Shown here in pieces: positions 53,970 through 63,885 of a stretch of 64,000 nt of DNA. The notes beneath the pieces were generated by a model that did not search any database, had not been told where the DNA came from, and saw only the letters and a list, made by a program, of their open reading frames with translations. The DNA is from Fulvivirga sp. M361 (lineage in GTDB: Bacteria > Bacteroidota > Bacteroidia > Cytophagales > Cyclobacteriaceae), in the NCBI RefSeq assembly GCF_007097395.1, contig NZ_VKDC01000002.1, forward strand, positions 1 to 64,000, read 5' to 3'. Position 1 is the first letter of the stretch. Each line of letters opens with the position of its first letter. The position numbers and the translations under genes were made by a program.

Positions 53970-55217
53970 TCATTTTTGAGAATTGTTCATCCGATGCATT
54001 TCAACACCGGCAAGTAATGTGGATGCAAGACCGTGGGTATCATTCACGGACCTGGGCCGGTTATAATAGAAGGGTGCGTTAAGCTCAACATGTGTCCCTA
54101 CACATATATCACTCACCTGGGCATCTTCGGTGACTTTCTCCTTGAGCCCCTGCCAGCCGCGCTGAGCAGCGGTACGGTAGAGGTCCGGGACCCAACCTTC
54201 ATTGACTGCCCTGGCGATAGCATATGTGAACATTGCCGTACAGGATGACTCCTCATAGGAATCGGTACGGTCCAAAACCTGATGCCACCGGCCTGACCCC
54301 GACTGATAACGGACTATACCGCGGATATGACGCCGTAAGATCGTAAGAAGTTGAGCTCTCTTGGGATGGTCACGCGGCAGTGCTGAAAGGAGCTCAACCT
54401 GCGCCATCATAATCCAGCCATTGGCACGTCCCCAGTAAGCCGGGGTAAGATCTTTTGTAGGAATAATGAAAGCATGATTATACAACCGGTCAGTGTCATT
54501 GTAAAGGTATTGGGTGAAGTTGATCACCTGGTTGGCCGCATCTTCCAGGTATTTCACCTCACCGGTCATCTCTCCCATTTTCACAAGGAAAATACATCCC
54601 ATATATAGATCATCTCCCCAGAGTGTCATCTCTACAGGGTGATCCCGAACAAATGTTCCATCCTCCAGACGGTGTTCTCTATGAGATATATAATCGGCAG
54701 CTTTATCAATATACTCTTTAAAGCGTTTGTCCTGGTGTACCTGGTAGGTTTCTATTAGCGCTGCCCCCATGGTTCCGCAGTTATCTAACATATCCATTTT
54801 AAAAAACCGGAATAAAGAGGTTTTTTTAACTTCCGGGTCTTTATATAGTTTTTGGAAATAGTCCAGTTGGTCAAAGGCATAGGTATAAGTTTCTGCCACA
54901 TGGTCCGCATACTTAGGATCATTCAGAGCCTCAGACATTCTGATCAAAGCCATTTTCAGGACACCATTTTCATAATGCCAGTCGACATATTTGCTTTTAA
55001 GTTTTATGTCTGCAGAGGTTGCCAGGCCCTTGCTGTCAGGATAGTTTTCACCGGTTTTGTGATTGATCAGTTGTAAGGAGGTTGTTTCCAACACTTTGTC
55101 TGCCAGAAAACGGACCGTTCCTTCTTCCGTTCTTAGTGCCTTTCTGTACTGGGCATTTACATGGGCAGCAAATGCTACCAGCACCAAGGTAAAAATACCC
55201 TTACTCAACAGTTGCAT
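53970..55217 (-). CDS. GH105-like unsaturated uronyl hydrolase
   Basis: ATG at 55217 gives the signal peptide (IFTLVLVAFAAHVNAQ); the frame runs on to 55274. About 415 residues, an (alpha/alpha)6 barrel with LWGDDLYMG (general acid Asp), YWGRANGWIMMAQ, and SGSGRWHQVLDR, all GH105 marks. It removes a 4,5-unsaturated uronate from oligosaccharides left by a lyase, in the periplasm. It stands between SusD (with a terminator) and the 1266-residue protein. Alternative: the close GH88 family. Confidence 0.88.
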   Translation of the reverse strand: MQLLSKGIFTLVLVAFAAHVNAQYRKALRTEEGTVRFLADKVLETTSLQLINHKTGENYPDSKGLATSADIKLKSKYVDWHYENGVLKMALIRMSEALNDPKYADHVAETYTYAFDQLDYFQKLYKDPEVKKTSLFRFFKMDMLDNCGTMGAALIETYQVHQDKRFKEYIDKAADYISHREHRLEDGTFVRDHPVEMTLWGDDLYMGCIFLVKMGEMTGEVKYLEDAANQVINFTQYLYNDTDRLYNHAFIIPTKDLTPAYWGRANGWIMMAQVELLSALPRDHPKRAQLLTILRRHIRGIVRYQSGSGRWHQVLDRTDSYEESSCTAMFTYAIARAVNEGWVPDLYRTAAQRGWQGLKEKVTEDAQVSDICVGTHVELNAPFYYNRPRSVNDTHGLASTLLAGVEMHRMNNSQK

Positions 55218-55274
55218 ATTTTTTGAGCTCCTACCTATACTTGAATTAACACATCGCACTTTCATGGATATCAC

Positions 55275-55569
55275 ATTTTGAGATGATTTCTTCCTATTTA
55301 AATTTTTGACTATAACCGAAGCCGGTCCGGAAAATACAGATCAGGTCTTATCGTAACCTTCGACTGGTTTTAAAAGGGTAGACCGGCATAAGCCAGCCTA
55401 CCCGATTTAACCAAAACCCAGGGAATACCTTCCATATTCTGCCTTTTATACCCTATCCAAGGAAACAGTCTATAGCATTATCAGACTGCATACTATTTTT
55501 AATAATGAGATCGGTGCTATAACACAGAAATAGCAGAACCTATCTGATAAACATTAACTATCATAAGGT
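55275..55569. other. Intergenic region between SusD and GH105
   Basis: Apart from the terminator at 55372-55403, nothing coding is seen. A loose relative of the dispersed 31-bp repeat (ATTTAACCAAAACCCAGGGA) lies near 55404-55423, too diverged to call. Confidence 0.5.
55372..55403 (-). terminator. Intrinsic terminator downstream of SusD
   Basis: On the minus strand, GGGTAGGCTGGC-TTAT-GCCGGTCTACCC then TTTT: a 12-bp stem with two G-U pairs, a 4-base loop and a T-run. It sits about 170 bp after the SusD stop, before the GH105 gene. Confidence 0.85.
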
Positions 55570-57057
55570 TTAATAGCCTTCTGTCTGTTGCCAACCTGTC
55601 AATCCGATTTCCAATTCAGGCAGCGGATAATAGATCATATGTGGTTGATACCCGTCTGATGCGCGTGCATCGGCCGACATAACACTATCAAAAAGTTCCC
55701 ATCGCACTAAATTGAACCTGCGCTTTGCCTCATAGGCAAGCTCAAAAGTCCATTCATCTCTCACCGCATCCCTGAATGCGTTTTGAGATAAACCTGACAA
55801 TTCCGGCATATTGGCCCTGACCCGGACCTGGTTGATGGCATCATATGCCCTGGCCGTAGGACCACCATTGGCTTCGTTGTCAGCTTCTGCCAGGATAAGA
55901 AGTACCTCAGCATAACGGAATATGTTAATATTAGCGGCAGATGCTCTATTCAAACCGCTGTAGGTACTATTGTCAACATCATACTTGATACACACAGGTT
56001 CACCGGCCAATTCGTTATTGCCACCCCAGTTATCCGTATAGGTTATTATATTTCCTCCACCCTTGTCAAATTCAGTGATAAAGGTAGCGGCCTTACGGCT
56101 ATCTGCGTCTGAGAATTGATTAAGCGTTACTTCAGACGCAAGGAACCTTCCGGTACCTCTACTACCACCTCCGAATTCATTAGGACGAAAATGACGTGTT
56201 ATCCTGGTTGGGGCCTGATTGACGTAATGAAACGATAATATGTTTTCCATTGTTGTTTCCTGAGGAGTACCCCAATGGGTCCATAACTCTGAAAAGTCAG
56301 TTACCAAACTGTATAATCCCATATCGATCACTTCCCGGGCCTTTGATGCCGCCATTTCCCATCTTGAATTATCTTTTATCGGCCACCCTGCCCACGTAAG
56401 GTATAGCTTTGCAAGCATAGTTTTAGCTGCGCCTGATGTCGGCCTTCCATCGTCAGGCACAGCCGAACTACCCGTCCATGATGCGGGTGCATTAGCTTCG
56501 GCAAATAGCAGATCTGATTCAATGAACCTGTAAATCGCTTCAACATCCCGGACAGGCTGGAAACTTGCATCAAGTGATTCGGTAGGCTTATCCACAAGCG
56601 GTAAATTTCCGCCATACAGTCTTACCAGGTTAAAATACATCCATGCCCTGTAAAATCTTGCACCTCCTAAGTAACGAGGAGCCCATTCCTGCCCTTCTAT
56701 AGCTCCGATCAATGTGTTAGCTTCATTGATAACACGAAATGAAGCCTGGTAGACGTCAAGCACGTGACGATTGTTGGTCAGGAAAGTATAGTGATCTATG
56801 TCAAAACGACTGTTATCTGAATCATCAGAGGTACTTTCATCTGAACTTCCTTGTGCGAGCTGAAAAAAACTTTCATCGAAATAGAATCCTGAGTTAAGAT
56901 CATCATCTCCTATACCATTCAGGAATAGTTCAGCATCTGAAGGCGAGGATGGAAAGGTGCCAGGCGATAAAAGACTTTGAGGGTCTTCTTCCAAAAAATC
57001 ACTACACGATAGTAAGCTAATAACAAGGAGTATGGTAAATAATTTATACTTTTTCAT
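55570..57057 (-). CDS. susD-like: SusD/RagB-family glycan-binding lipoprotein
   Basis: 495 residues from the ATG at 57057 (the frame runs on to 57081). Lipobox LLSC followed by SDFLEEDPQS, the classic SusD start. Tetratricopeptide-like helices run through the middle, and the C-terminal block is RRFNLVRWE...YYPLPELEIGLTG. It is a surface lipoprotein that caps the SusC channel and captures oligosaccharides. Directly downstream of SusC, separated by 23 bp. Confidence 0.95.
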   Translation of the reverse strand: MKKYKLFTILLVISLLSCSDFLEEDPQSLLSPGTFPSSPSDAELFLNGIGDDDLNSGFYFDESFFQLAQGSSDESTSDDSDNSRFDIDHYTFLTNNRHVLDVYQASFRVINEANTLIGAIEGQEWAPRYLGGARFYRAWMYFNLVRLYGGNLPLVDKPTESLDASFQPVRDVEAIYRFIESDLLFAEANAPASWTGSSAVPDDGRPTSGAAKTMLAKLYLTWAGWPIKDNSRWEMAASKAREVIDMGLYSLVTDFSELWTHWGTPQETTMENILSFHYVNQAPTRITRHFRPNEFGGGSRGTGRFLASEVTLNQFSDADSRKAATFITEFDKGGGNIITYTDNWGGNNELAGEPVCIKYDVDNSTYSGLNRASAANINIFRYAEVLLILAEADNEANGGPTARAYDAINQVRVRANMPELSGLSQNAFRDAVRDEWTFELAYEAKRRFNLVRWELFDSVMSADARASDGYQPHMIYYPLPELEIGLTGWQQTEGY

Positions 57058-57080
57058 TTTATACAACTTTAAAACCATCA

Positions 57081-60000
57081 TTAAAAACCAACATTGACCC
57101 CAAAAACCAGCTGTCTTGAACCGGGATATGCTCCATAGTCAAATCCCAGTAATACGTTGCGATCAAGATCTTCTGCCGATCCGCTCCCGCCCCGGCTATT
57201 CACCTCCGGATCATAACCGGAGTAGTCTGTGATGGTAAACCAATTTACCGCACTCATATAAACCCGGAGGCTTGCCAGTTTCATGGTATTCAATACGCTG
57301 GCGGGAAACGTGTATCCTAATGAAATGTTCCTAAACCTGATAAAGGAGCCATCTTCAATAAAACGATCCGAGATCACATCAAATTCCTGGTCAATACCGA
57401 CCATCTCATTCGTTGGATTGGAAGGACTCCAGTAATTTAATGTCTCTTTGAAACCGTTATTTGCACTTCCGGGCCTTTCCAGGAACGCACGCCCCAGGTA
57501 AGCTATGTCATTACCAATAGAACCTTGAATAGCTACGCTCAGGTCAATGCCCTTATATGCCCAGGTAGAGGTTATGCCAAAGATAAAATCCGGCAGGGCG
57601 TTCCCAATGATCACTTTATCTTCCTCATTGATCACATCATCTTCATTTATATTCCTGTATCGCGCTCCACCAAGTCTTGCATCTGCCTGGGGAGATGTGG
57701 CCACTTCATCGTCATTCTGGAATATTCCATCAAAGACAAAGCCGTAAAAAGAACCAATAGGTTCACCCTCTCTTAGTATACCATTTGGACGGAATCCATT
57801 GCCTAAAGAGGACAGGGTACCATCTAAAAAAACTACAGAATCCTGGCCGAGTTTAGTCACCTCGTTATTAAGGAAAGTTATGTTGGCACCTAAGTCCCAT
57901 GTAATTCCCTTATCCAGAACTCGTGCCTCGGTACTCAGTTCCCATCCCCAGTTTTCCATATCACCAATATTCTGTACCTGACGTTCTAACCCGGCCGCAA
58001 AGGGCGATCGCTGATCAAACAACAGATCACGGGTCTTTTTATGAAAGTAGTCCACAGTCAAGGTGATCCGCTCTTCGAGAAATCCCATATCAATTCCTAT
58101 ATTGGTTTGGGCAGTGGTTTCCCATTTCAGATTAGGATTGGCTGCAGTCTCCACATTGATTTCATTGGTAAAGAAGTTCTGCCCCACTGCGTAACCACCA
58201 TTATTACCTGTTTTAAAGGCTGCTAATGACTGATAAGGATCAATGGCCTGGCTCCCCACTTCGCCATATCCGGCACGGACCTTAAGATTGCTCAGCAAAC
58301 TCAGGTCCGACATAAAGCCTTCTTTTGACACTACCCATGATACAGAAGCCGCCGGAAAAAAAGCCCATTTATTGTTAGTTGCAAATTTAGAGGAGCCATC
58401 CGCCCTTCCTGAAATAGTCAACAAATACTTATCATCATAAGCATAGGCTATACGTCCCAGGAACGATGCTATCGTACTTTCCCGTAAGCGGGTGCTTGGC
58501 GCAACGATATTTTTTGCTAGACCTAAACCAGCGAAACCGAGTGCATCTGTAGAAAAGCCAGTACCGGTAAACCTTGTTCTGAAATCCGTAAAAGATTGTG
58601 CCGTGAATCCGGCAACAGAATTGAAGCGATGCTTACCAAATGCTTTTATGTAGCTCAATGTATTTTCAATAAGCCACTCGTCATCTCTTCGGTTGGTAAT
58701 TGTGGAACGGCCACTATCTGCCCTGGCTTCGAATAAAGCGCCCGGCACATAATTCTTTGTCTCACGATTTTTATTGATGTAAGTTCCACTCACTTTAAGC
58801 GTCAGTCCGGGAATGATATCCCATTCTATGAAGAGGTTATTGAGCAGATAGTTCCTTACTTCTTCATTTTGTCTGATATCAAGAACCTCGGCGGGATTGT
58901 CTACCAAAGCGCCATCCACAGCTTCATTGTACGTGATACCGTCAGAAGCAAAAACCGGTACAATCGGTGAAAAGGTGGTAGCTCTTGCAGTTAACCCGCC
59001 TCCCCTTACATTTTGTACAATACCATTGGTCACGGCACGAAAAAGGTTCATATTATTCCCCACCCTGAAATTCTCACTGATTTCATGGTCTACATTTATA
59101 CGAATACCAATTTTTTCATAATTGGAGCTCCTGACTACGCCTTCCTGTTCCAGGTACTCGCCCAGTACGGCAAACCTGGTTTTTTCACTCCCCCCTGTTA
59201 CGGATAAGTGATAGTTCTGGAATATTCCCCTCTGAAATATTTCATCCTGCCAATCCGTCCCCTCACCACTTAAGATAGGGTTATCCAGCTCGAAACTTCC
59301 GGGATCACTGGGTGAAAAACTAGCCGGAACAGTAAATAGTGCGCTTTCATCCAACAAACTCAAATGCTCTTCTGCTGTGAGAAGATCGAGTTCTTTGAGC
59401 ACTTCCTGGTACCCTACTGAGCTACTGAAGTTAACAGTTGTTTTACCCGATTCACCTCTCTTAGTGGTGACAATGATCACACCATTAGCCCCCCTGGAAC
59501 CATAGATAGCAGTGGCTGAAGCATCCTTTAATACCTGCACGGATGCCACATCGTTAGGGTTAAGAGATTGAAGATCGGCCCCAAGAACTCCATCAATAAC
59601 TATCAGTGGGTTATTATCACCTGTAAGAGAATTATTTCCCCTGATCCGAATGGTAGGTGCCGTACCCGGAGACGGATCAGAATTGGTGATCTGCAATCCT
59701 GCAGCCTTACCCGCCAGGGCCTGCTCGATCCTCGGTACCGGCATATTGGCAATGTTCTCAGTATTAATAGTAGATACGGAACCGGTGAGGTCTTTTCTTT
59801 CCTGAGTACCATAGCCTATGACCACGACTTCCTGCAAAGTTGAAATGTCCAGGGTCAGGCGCACATCAATAGTAGTCTGGTTTCCGATGAACACCTCTTC
59901 TGTTGCATAACCAATAAAAGAAAACACTAATACTTTGGAATCGTCCGGTACAGAAAATGTATAATTACCGTCTACATCTGATACTGTTCCGATGGTAGTA

Positions 60001-60572
60001 CCTTTTATAAAGATGTTTACTCCTGGCAGGACATTATCTTCGTCATCCGTCACTTTTCCCGTGATCACCCGATCTATGGATAACGACATGTCAGGTATGG
60101 AAGAAGGTGCATTGGCGACCATAGTACGATTACCAGCCTTAGGATAGTTCTTACCCAAAGATCTTTTTTTCAGGCGCTTCGGACGTGTTTCATTTATTTT
60201 CCTTTGAATGAGATAATAGTTTTTATCTATTCGTTTCATATTCAAGTCCATAGACGCCAGAATATCTCTAAGCGCAGATTCAACCTGTTTTATCCTGACT
60301 TTATCACCCTCAGGAAACGAGAACGCCTCCATGGTCAGACGCTTACCAAGGACTAGCTCAACATCGTAGCTGAGGTTGATCTCATAGGTAGTTTCAACCC
60401 ATTCCAGCAAGTCAGATAAACTTTTTTCTTTTGAGTTGATAGCCTGAAAAAGGTCACCAGTGCCATATTGCGTCACTAACGCAAGACCCTGGCCATGGCT
60501 GATCAAAAAGGAACTCAGAAAGGCCATAAGCAAGCTAACAGCCCCTCTCATTTTTGGTAAATTGTTCTTCAT
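57081..60572 (-). CDS. susC-like: SusC/RagA TonB-dependent transporter with STN signalling domain
   Basis: 1163 residues. Signal peptide, then an STN (secretin/TonB N-terminal) domain at about 45-125 (SLSDLLEWVETTYEINLSYD), a CarboxypepD_reg-like domain at 168-245 (ITGKVTDDEDNVLPGVNIFI), the TonB-box-like EVVVIGYGT at 248-256, a plug, and a 22-strand barrel ending in Phe. It imports oligosaccharides across the outer membrane using TonB. The STN domain marks it as a transducer that talks to FecR (60632-61651), so it also regulates the locus. Paired with SusD downstream. Confidence 0.97.
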   Translation of the reverse strand: MKNNLPKMRGAVSLLMAFLSSFLISHGQGLALVTQYGTGDLFQAINSKEKSLSDLLEWVETTYEINLSYDVELVLGKRLTMEAFSFPEGDKVRIKQVESALRDILASMDLNMKRIDKNYYLIQRKINETRPKRLKKRSLGKNYPKAGNRTMVANAPSSIPDMSLSIDRVITGKVTDDEDNVLPGVNIFIKGTTIGTVSDVDGNYTFSVPDDSKVLVFSFIGYATEEVFIGNQTTIDVRLTLDISTLQEVVVIGYGTQERKDLTGSVSTINTENIANMPVPRIEQALAGKAAGLQITNSDPSPGTAPTIRIRGNNSLTGDNNPLIVIDGVLGADLQSLNPNDVASVQVLKDASATAIYGSRGANGVIIVTTKRGESGKTTVNFSSSVGYQEVLKELDLLTAEEHLSLLDESALFTVPASFSPSDPGSFELDNPILSGEGTDWQDEIFQRGIFQNYHLSVTGGSEKTRFAVLGEYLEQEGVVRSSNYEKIGIRINVDHEISENFRVGNNMNLFRAVTNGIVQNVRGGGLTARATTFSPIVPVFASDGITYNEAVDGALVDNPAEVLDIRQNEEVRNYLLNNLFIEWDIIPGLTLKVSGTYINKNRETKNYVPGALFEARADSGRSTITNRRDDEWLIENTLSYIKAFGKHRFNSVAGFTAQSFTDFRTRFTGTGFSTDALGFAGLGLAKNIVAPSTRLRESTIASFLGRIAYAYDDKYLLTISGRADGSSKFATNNKWAFFPAASVSWVVSKEGFMSDLSLLSNLKVRAGYGEVGSQAIDPYQSLAAFKTGNNGGYAVGQNFFTNEINVETAANPNLKWETTAQTNIGIDMGFLEERITLTVDYFHKKTRDLLFDQRSPFAAGLERQVQNIGDMENWGWELSTEARVLDKGITWDLGANITFLNNEVTKLGQDSVVFLDGTLSSLGNGFRPNGILREGEPIGSFYGFVFDGIFQNDDEVATSPQADARLGGARYRNINEDDVINEEDKVIIGNALPDFIFGITSTWAYKGIDLSVAIQGSIGNDIAYLGRAFLERPGSANNGFKETLNYWSPSNPTNEMVGIDQEFDVISDRFIEDGSFIRFRNISLGYTFPASVLNTMKLASLRVYMSAVNWFTITDYSGYDPEVNSRGGSGSAEDLDRNVLLGFDYGAYPGSRQLVFGVNVGF

Positions 60573-60631
60573 AAACTCTAAATTAGGTTTAGATAAATAG
60601 CGGGGCCCAACCGGACCTCCGATGAGATAAC

Positions 60632-61651
60632 TTACTTATTCTCAATAATTTTCAGATTGTAAGTTTGTGTGAGGGCTTCTTTAAGTATATCGATGTCATT
60701 GGCCAGAAATGTCCCTTTAAATCTCTTGCGTTTCACAGAATCGTTAGGGAAGTGTATTTCCAGCCCGTAGGTGTCTCTCAGTATTTGTGATATCTCAAGT
60801 AATGGCGTGCCATCAAAGATGAGTTGGTTGTCCTTCCAGGAAGATAGCTGTCCGGGAGTTTCAACGTGGTGCACTATCGTATTACCTTTTACCTTGTCAA
60901 AGGATACCAGTTCGCCAGGCACCATCATCACCTCTGCCGTGTCCGTATCCTGCGGAATATACAAGCGCACTTTACCGGTGTTCAGGACTACCTCGGTCTC
61001 CTCATGTCTACTGGTTACGTTGAAAGTTGTACCCAATACCTCTACCCCCAGTTCACTGGTATGGACCACGAATTTCTTAGCCGCACCCTGATGTTCAATG
61101 TGCTTAATGTCAAAAAAGGCTTCTCCCTCCAGAAATACCTCTCTACCTGATGAGGATTGCCATGAATCTGACAAATGCAGCCGGCTATTACCATTCAAGG
61201 TAACTTGTGAACCATCTGGTAGGGTAACTTCTTTAATTTCGCCATAGGCAGACGAATAAACAGTAACATCCGGTTTCAGATAGAGCAAATAGCCAGCAGC
61301 CAGCATGAGTGTGCCAACGAAAACTGCAGCGGCCTTGTAATAAAATGATGCCCTAAGCGGTTTCACCTTACCGGAAACGGATGTGGCGGTATCCTGACGT
61401 ACTTTTTTCCAAACCTCGACAAAATCATTATTGGCTTCCGGATCACTGGTAAAACCCAAAAGCAGAACCGTATCCCGGGCCTCCGCGATGATCTTATCAT
61501 ATTCAGGGTTTTGTTTTATCCATGTTTGCCAGTACTGATCTTTCTCATCAGTAGGGTTCAGCACCCAGGATTGGAAGTGTCTATCCAATACAAAATCTCT
61601 GGTTGTATAATGACTTTTTTTCATGGCTTTTACACTGATTCTTTTTTTCAT
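60632..61651 (-). CDS. FecR-family anti-sigma factor
   Basis: Start chosen at the ATG at 61651 (61624 is as good; the frame reaches 61729). The cytoplasmic N-terminus (HFQSWVLNPTDEKDQYWQTW) is followed by one membrane helix near AAAVFVGTLMLAAGYLLYL and a periplasmic FecR domain (LPDGSQVTLNGNSRLHL, FLEGEAFFDI, VHTSELGVEVLGTTFNV). It relays the SusC STN signal to the ECF sigma. Located between the sigma factor and SusC genes. Confidence 0.93.
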   Translation of the reverse strand: MKKRISVKAMKKSHYTTRDFVLDRHFQSWVLNPTDEKDQYWQTWIKQNPEYDKIIAEARDTVLLLGFTSDPEANNDFVEVWKKVRQDTATSVSGKVKPLRASFYYKAAAVFVGTLMLAAGYLLYLKPDVTVYSSAYGEIKEVTLPDGSQVTLNGNSRLHLSDSWQSSSGREVFLEGEAFFDIKHIEHQGAAKKFVVHTSELGVEVLGTTFNVTSRHEETEVVLNTGKVRLYIPQDTDTAEVMMVPGELVSFDKVKGNTIVHHVETPGQLSSWKDNQLIFDGTPLLEISQILRDTYGLEIHFPNDSVKRKRFKGTFLANDIDILKEALTQTYNLKIIENK

Positions 61652-61842
61652 GCCGGAAAAGTCTGATCGCTTTTTCCGGCTTTCAATACACTGACAAATG
61701 AGATGGGAAATTCTAATCTCTTTTATCAAAAAAAATTGGAGATACGGAAATATACATGAAGGTTGGATGTAATGATCCTTACTCTACTACCTGGTTAGGA
61801 CTTAATAAAACAGGGGTATTTAGCAGGAAATAAAGCAACGCT

Positions 61843-62508
61843 TTACATATAGGACTGCCCAAAAAGTATGAGGGATAAAATTATAGTGGTGAGGCTGTTA
61901 CGAAGAAGTTTTATGGCCTTTGAGATAAGGTTATAGGTAGAATTAATATCGATGGTCAGTTTCTTTGCAATTTCCTGATTAGAAAAATTGTGATAAAATT
62001 TTAAATGAAGGGCTTTTCTCTGCCGCGAAGTAAGCATTTCCATTGCAGCAAACACGCGGGCCTTCCTTTCTTCCAGTGACTGGTGATCAATTATTTCACT
62101 TTCTCTTGAAGCCGTAGTCAATAGCACTGCATGCTCAAACAATGTTTCCTGCACACTGATCTTTTTTGATCGCTTAAAATGGTTAATAAGCCTTCTTTTC
62201 AGCGCAATAACGAGATAGCCTTTAACATTGTCTACAGCCTTCAATTGCTCTCTTTTATTCCACAGATCAACATAAAGGTCATGTATGCAGTCTTTCACCA
62301 ACTCTTTTTGCTGGCTGATTTTCAGTCCATACTGATACAGGTCCATGAAAGTCTTTTGATATAACATTGCAAAAGAACTCTCACACCCTTCTCTGAACGC
62401 ATCCCAAAGGGCAAGGTCCTGGTCATAAAATACAGGTTTACTCGATTTACTAATCTTCAACTTGCTTTTTTCCAGATCATCATCATTATGTGAGATCTTA
62501 TGATACAT
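61843..62508 (-). CDS. ECF RNA polymerase sigma factor of the PUL
   Basis: 221 residues with an N-terminal extension of about 25. Region 2 at about 45-110 (LYQYGLKISQQKELVKDCIHDLYVDLWNKRE), region 4 at about 150-205 with LHLKFYHNFSNQEIAKKLTI. It belongs to the Bacteroidota ECF group paired with FecR anti-sigma factors. Order sigma-FecR-SusC-SusD is the standard hybrid regulatory module, so it likely drives SusC/SusD and possibly other PUL promoters. Confidence 0.94.
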   Translation of the reverse strand: MYHKISHNDDDLEKSKLKISKSSKPVFYDQDLALWDAFREGCESSFAMLYQKTFMDLYQYGLKISQQKELVKDCIHDLYVDLWNKREQLKAVDNVKGYLVIALKRRLINHFKRSKKISVQETLFEHAVLLTTASRESEIIDHQSLEERKARVFAAMEMLTSRQRKALHLKFYHNFSNQEIAKKLTIDINSTYNLISKAIKLLRNSLTTIILSLILFGQSYM

Positions 62509-62628
62509 TACCTTTTTTATTTTTCATTGATCACCATTTCACTTCACAGTATATGGTATTTTCCCGTCTTAGTCTCCCATCAGGTCTCCATCTATGGTCA
62601 TTTATACAATCGATGTTTTAGATGACAA

Positions 62629-63885
62629 TCATTTATTGAAAGTAATTTTTATTGGTTCAGATAATTTGACTGCTTCATCTTCCAATGCCTTCATAAAAAG
62701 GTCCTGGTCAGCGAATTTTTTATCTTCCAGCTCCCAGCCCGTATAGAAATAGAACTGAAATTCATCACTGTCACTTTTCAGAGCCATATAGTCAGTAAAA
62801 GTGATCCCGTCACCTTCTTTGGGAGCACTACCGTATCGCGCCAATTGATCTTTGTTAGTAAGTAAAGCCATACCTAACATGTCCTGATTTTCACTTTGCC
62901 TACCATGACTGGCAAGAACTTCCAGCGCACCAACATCCTTTTGGACCGGGACAATGCCAAACATATTCACTATCCCGGTGACAAGTGTATCACTGGCAGA
63001 ACCTTTAATCACTACCTTATCATGATACCATGTTTTCCCTCCCCAGATAGTGACAAACTCATCCATATCATAGCTTTTACTTTCTACCTGCCATCCCTTA
63101 TAACTGAGCTGAATTATTGCCCGCACAGGTCCATCTGCAATTTTTTTAAATATTGCGGATCTAGTTTTCCCTAACCGGTACAATGAGTCATTTTTGAGCA
63201 TGGCCAGGGACCCTGCACCAAGTGAGTTTCCTACTTTCAGGACATCCATACCCCAAGGTTGTAATTTATGATAGTTCCCTTTTAGGCCTATTGAATCAAG
63301 GAAAATCCCGGTTTTAGTTTTTCCGAAGATATCCTTACCATTTCTGCTGTCAAAATACACCCTGTAGGCGATCTTATCACTTTCCCACCCAGGGCCCTCA
63401 AACTGATACAGGTAAGGCTGACTTTGAGGCTCATGATCATCTGGTCTGACGTTGTGATCAACCGATTTAAAATCTCCCTGCCTTGCGGGACGGTAACCTA
63501 GGTAGGCATGGGCACGGGAATCATGCCTGACATCTTTCGATTGCTCCACCCATTGAAGCGTAAGCTCAACTTTAGCCCTTGGAGGGAAAGAATATTGAAA
63601 AGACAGTTCGTCCCAGGTACCATCATCATCCAGGTCGTCGAGTTGGCTGGGCAGGACCTTGCCAGACCTATCATTTACCATGATCACCTCGTTGGCCGGA
63701 TCTATATCTATGGCCAGCCACTCTAAAAGATCTGCTCTCCTTAGTACTATCGGTTCATCAGGTCGCTCAAGGTCTAAGGTGTTTTCTAAAGTGATGGATA
63801 CATTGGAACCTGTGGTGCAAGCAGTGACGGATAGACTAAGAATAGCCAGACATATGCTGTGCCAACGCGTCTTTTTTATATCCAT
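62629..63885 (-). CDS. DUF4861 family lipoprotein
   Basis: ATG at 63885 gives about 418 residues with lipobox SVTAC; the frame runs on to 63933. The pattern LVTGIVN, DDDGTWDELSFQYSF, NGKDIFGKTKTG and the DHEPQSQPYLYQFEGPGWESDKIAYR block are typical of DUF4861. Beta-rich, periplasmic. The family occurs in algal-glycan PULs, but no reaction is assigned here. First gene of the minus-strand PUL in the window. Confidence 0.75.
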   Translation of the reverse strand: MDIKKTRWHSICLAILSLSVTACTTGSNVSITLENTLDLERPDEPIVLRRADLLEWLAIDIDPANEVIMVNDRSGKVLPSQLDDLDDDGTWDELSFQYSFPPRAKVELTLQWVEQSKDVRHDSRAHAYLGYRPARQGDFKSVDHNVRPDDHEPQSQPYLYQFEGPGWESDKIAYRVYFDSRNGKDIFGKTKTGIFLDSIGLKGNYHKLQPWGMDVLKVGNSLGAGSLAMLKNDSLYRLGKTRSAIFKKIADGPVRAIIQLSYKGWQVESKSYDMDEFVTIWGGKTWYHDKVVIKGSASDTLVTGIVNMFGIVPVQKDVGALEVLASHGRQSENQDMLGMALLTNKDQLARYGSAPKEGDGITFTDYMALKSDSDEFQFYFYTGWELEDKKFADQDLFMKALEDEAVKLSEPIKITFNK

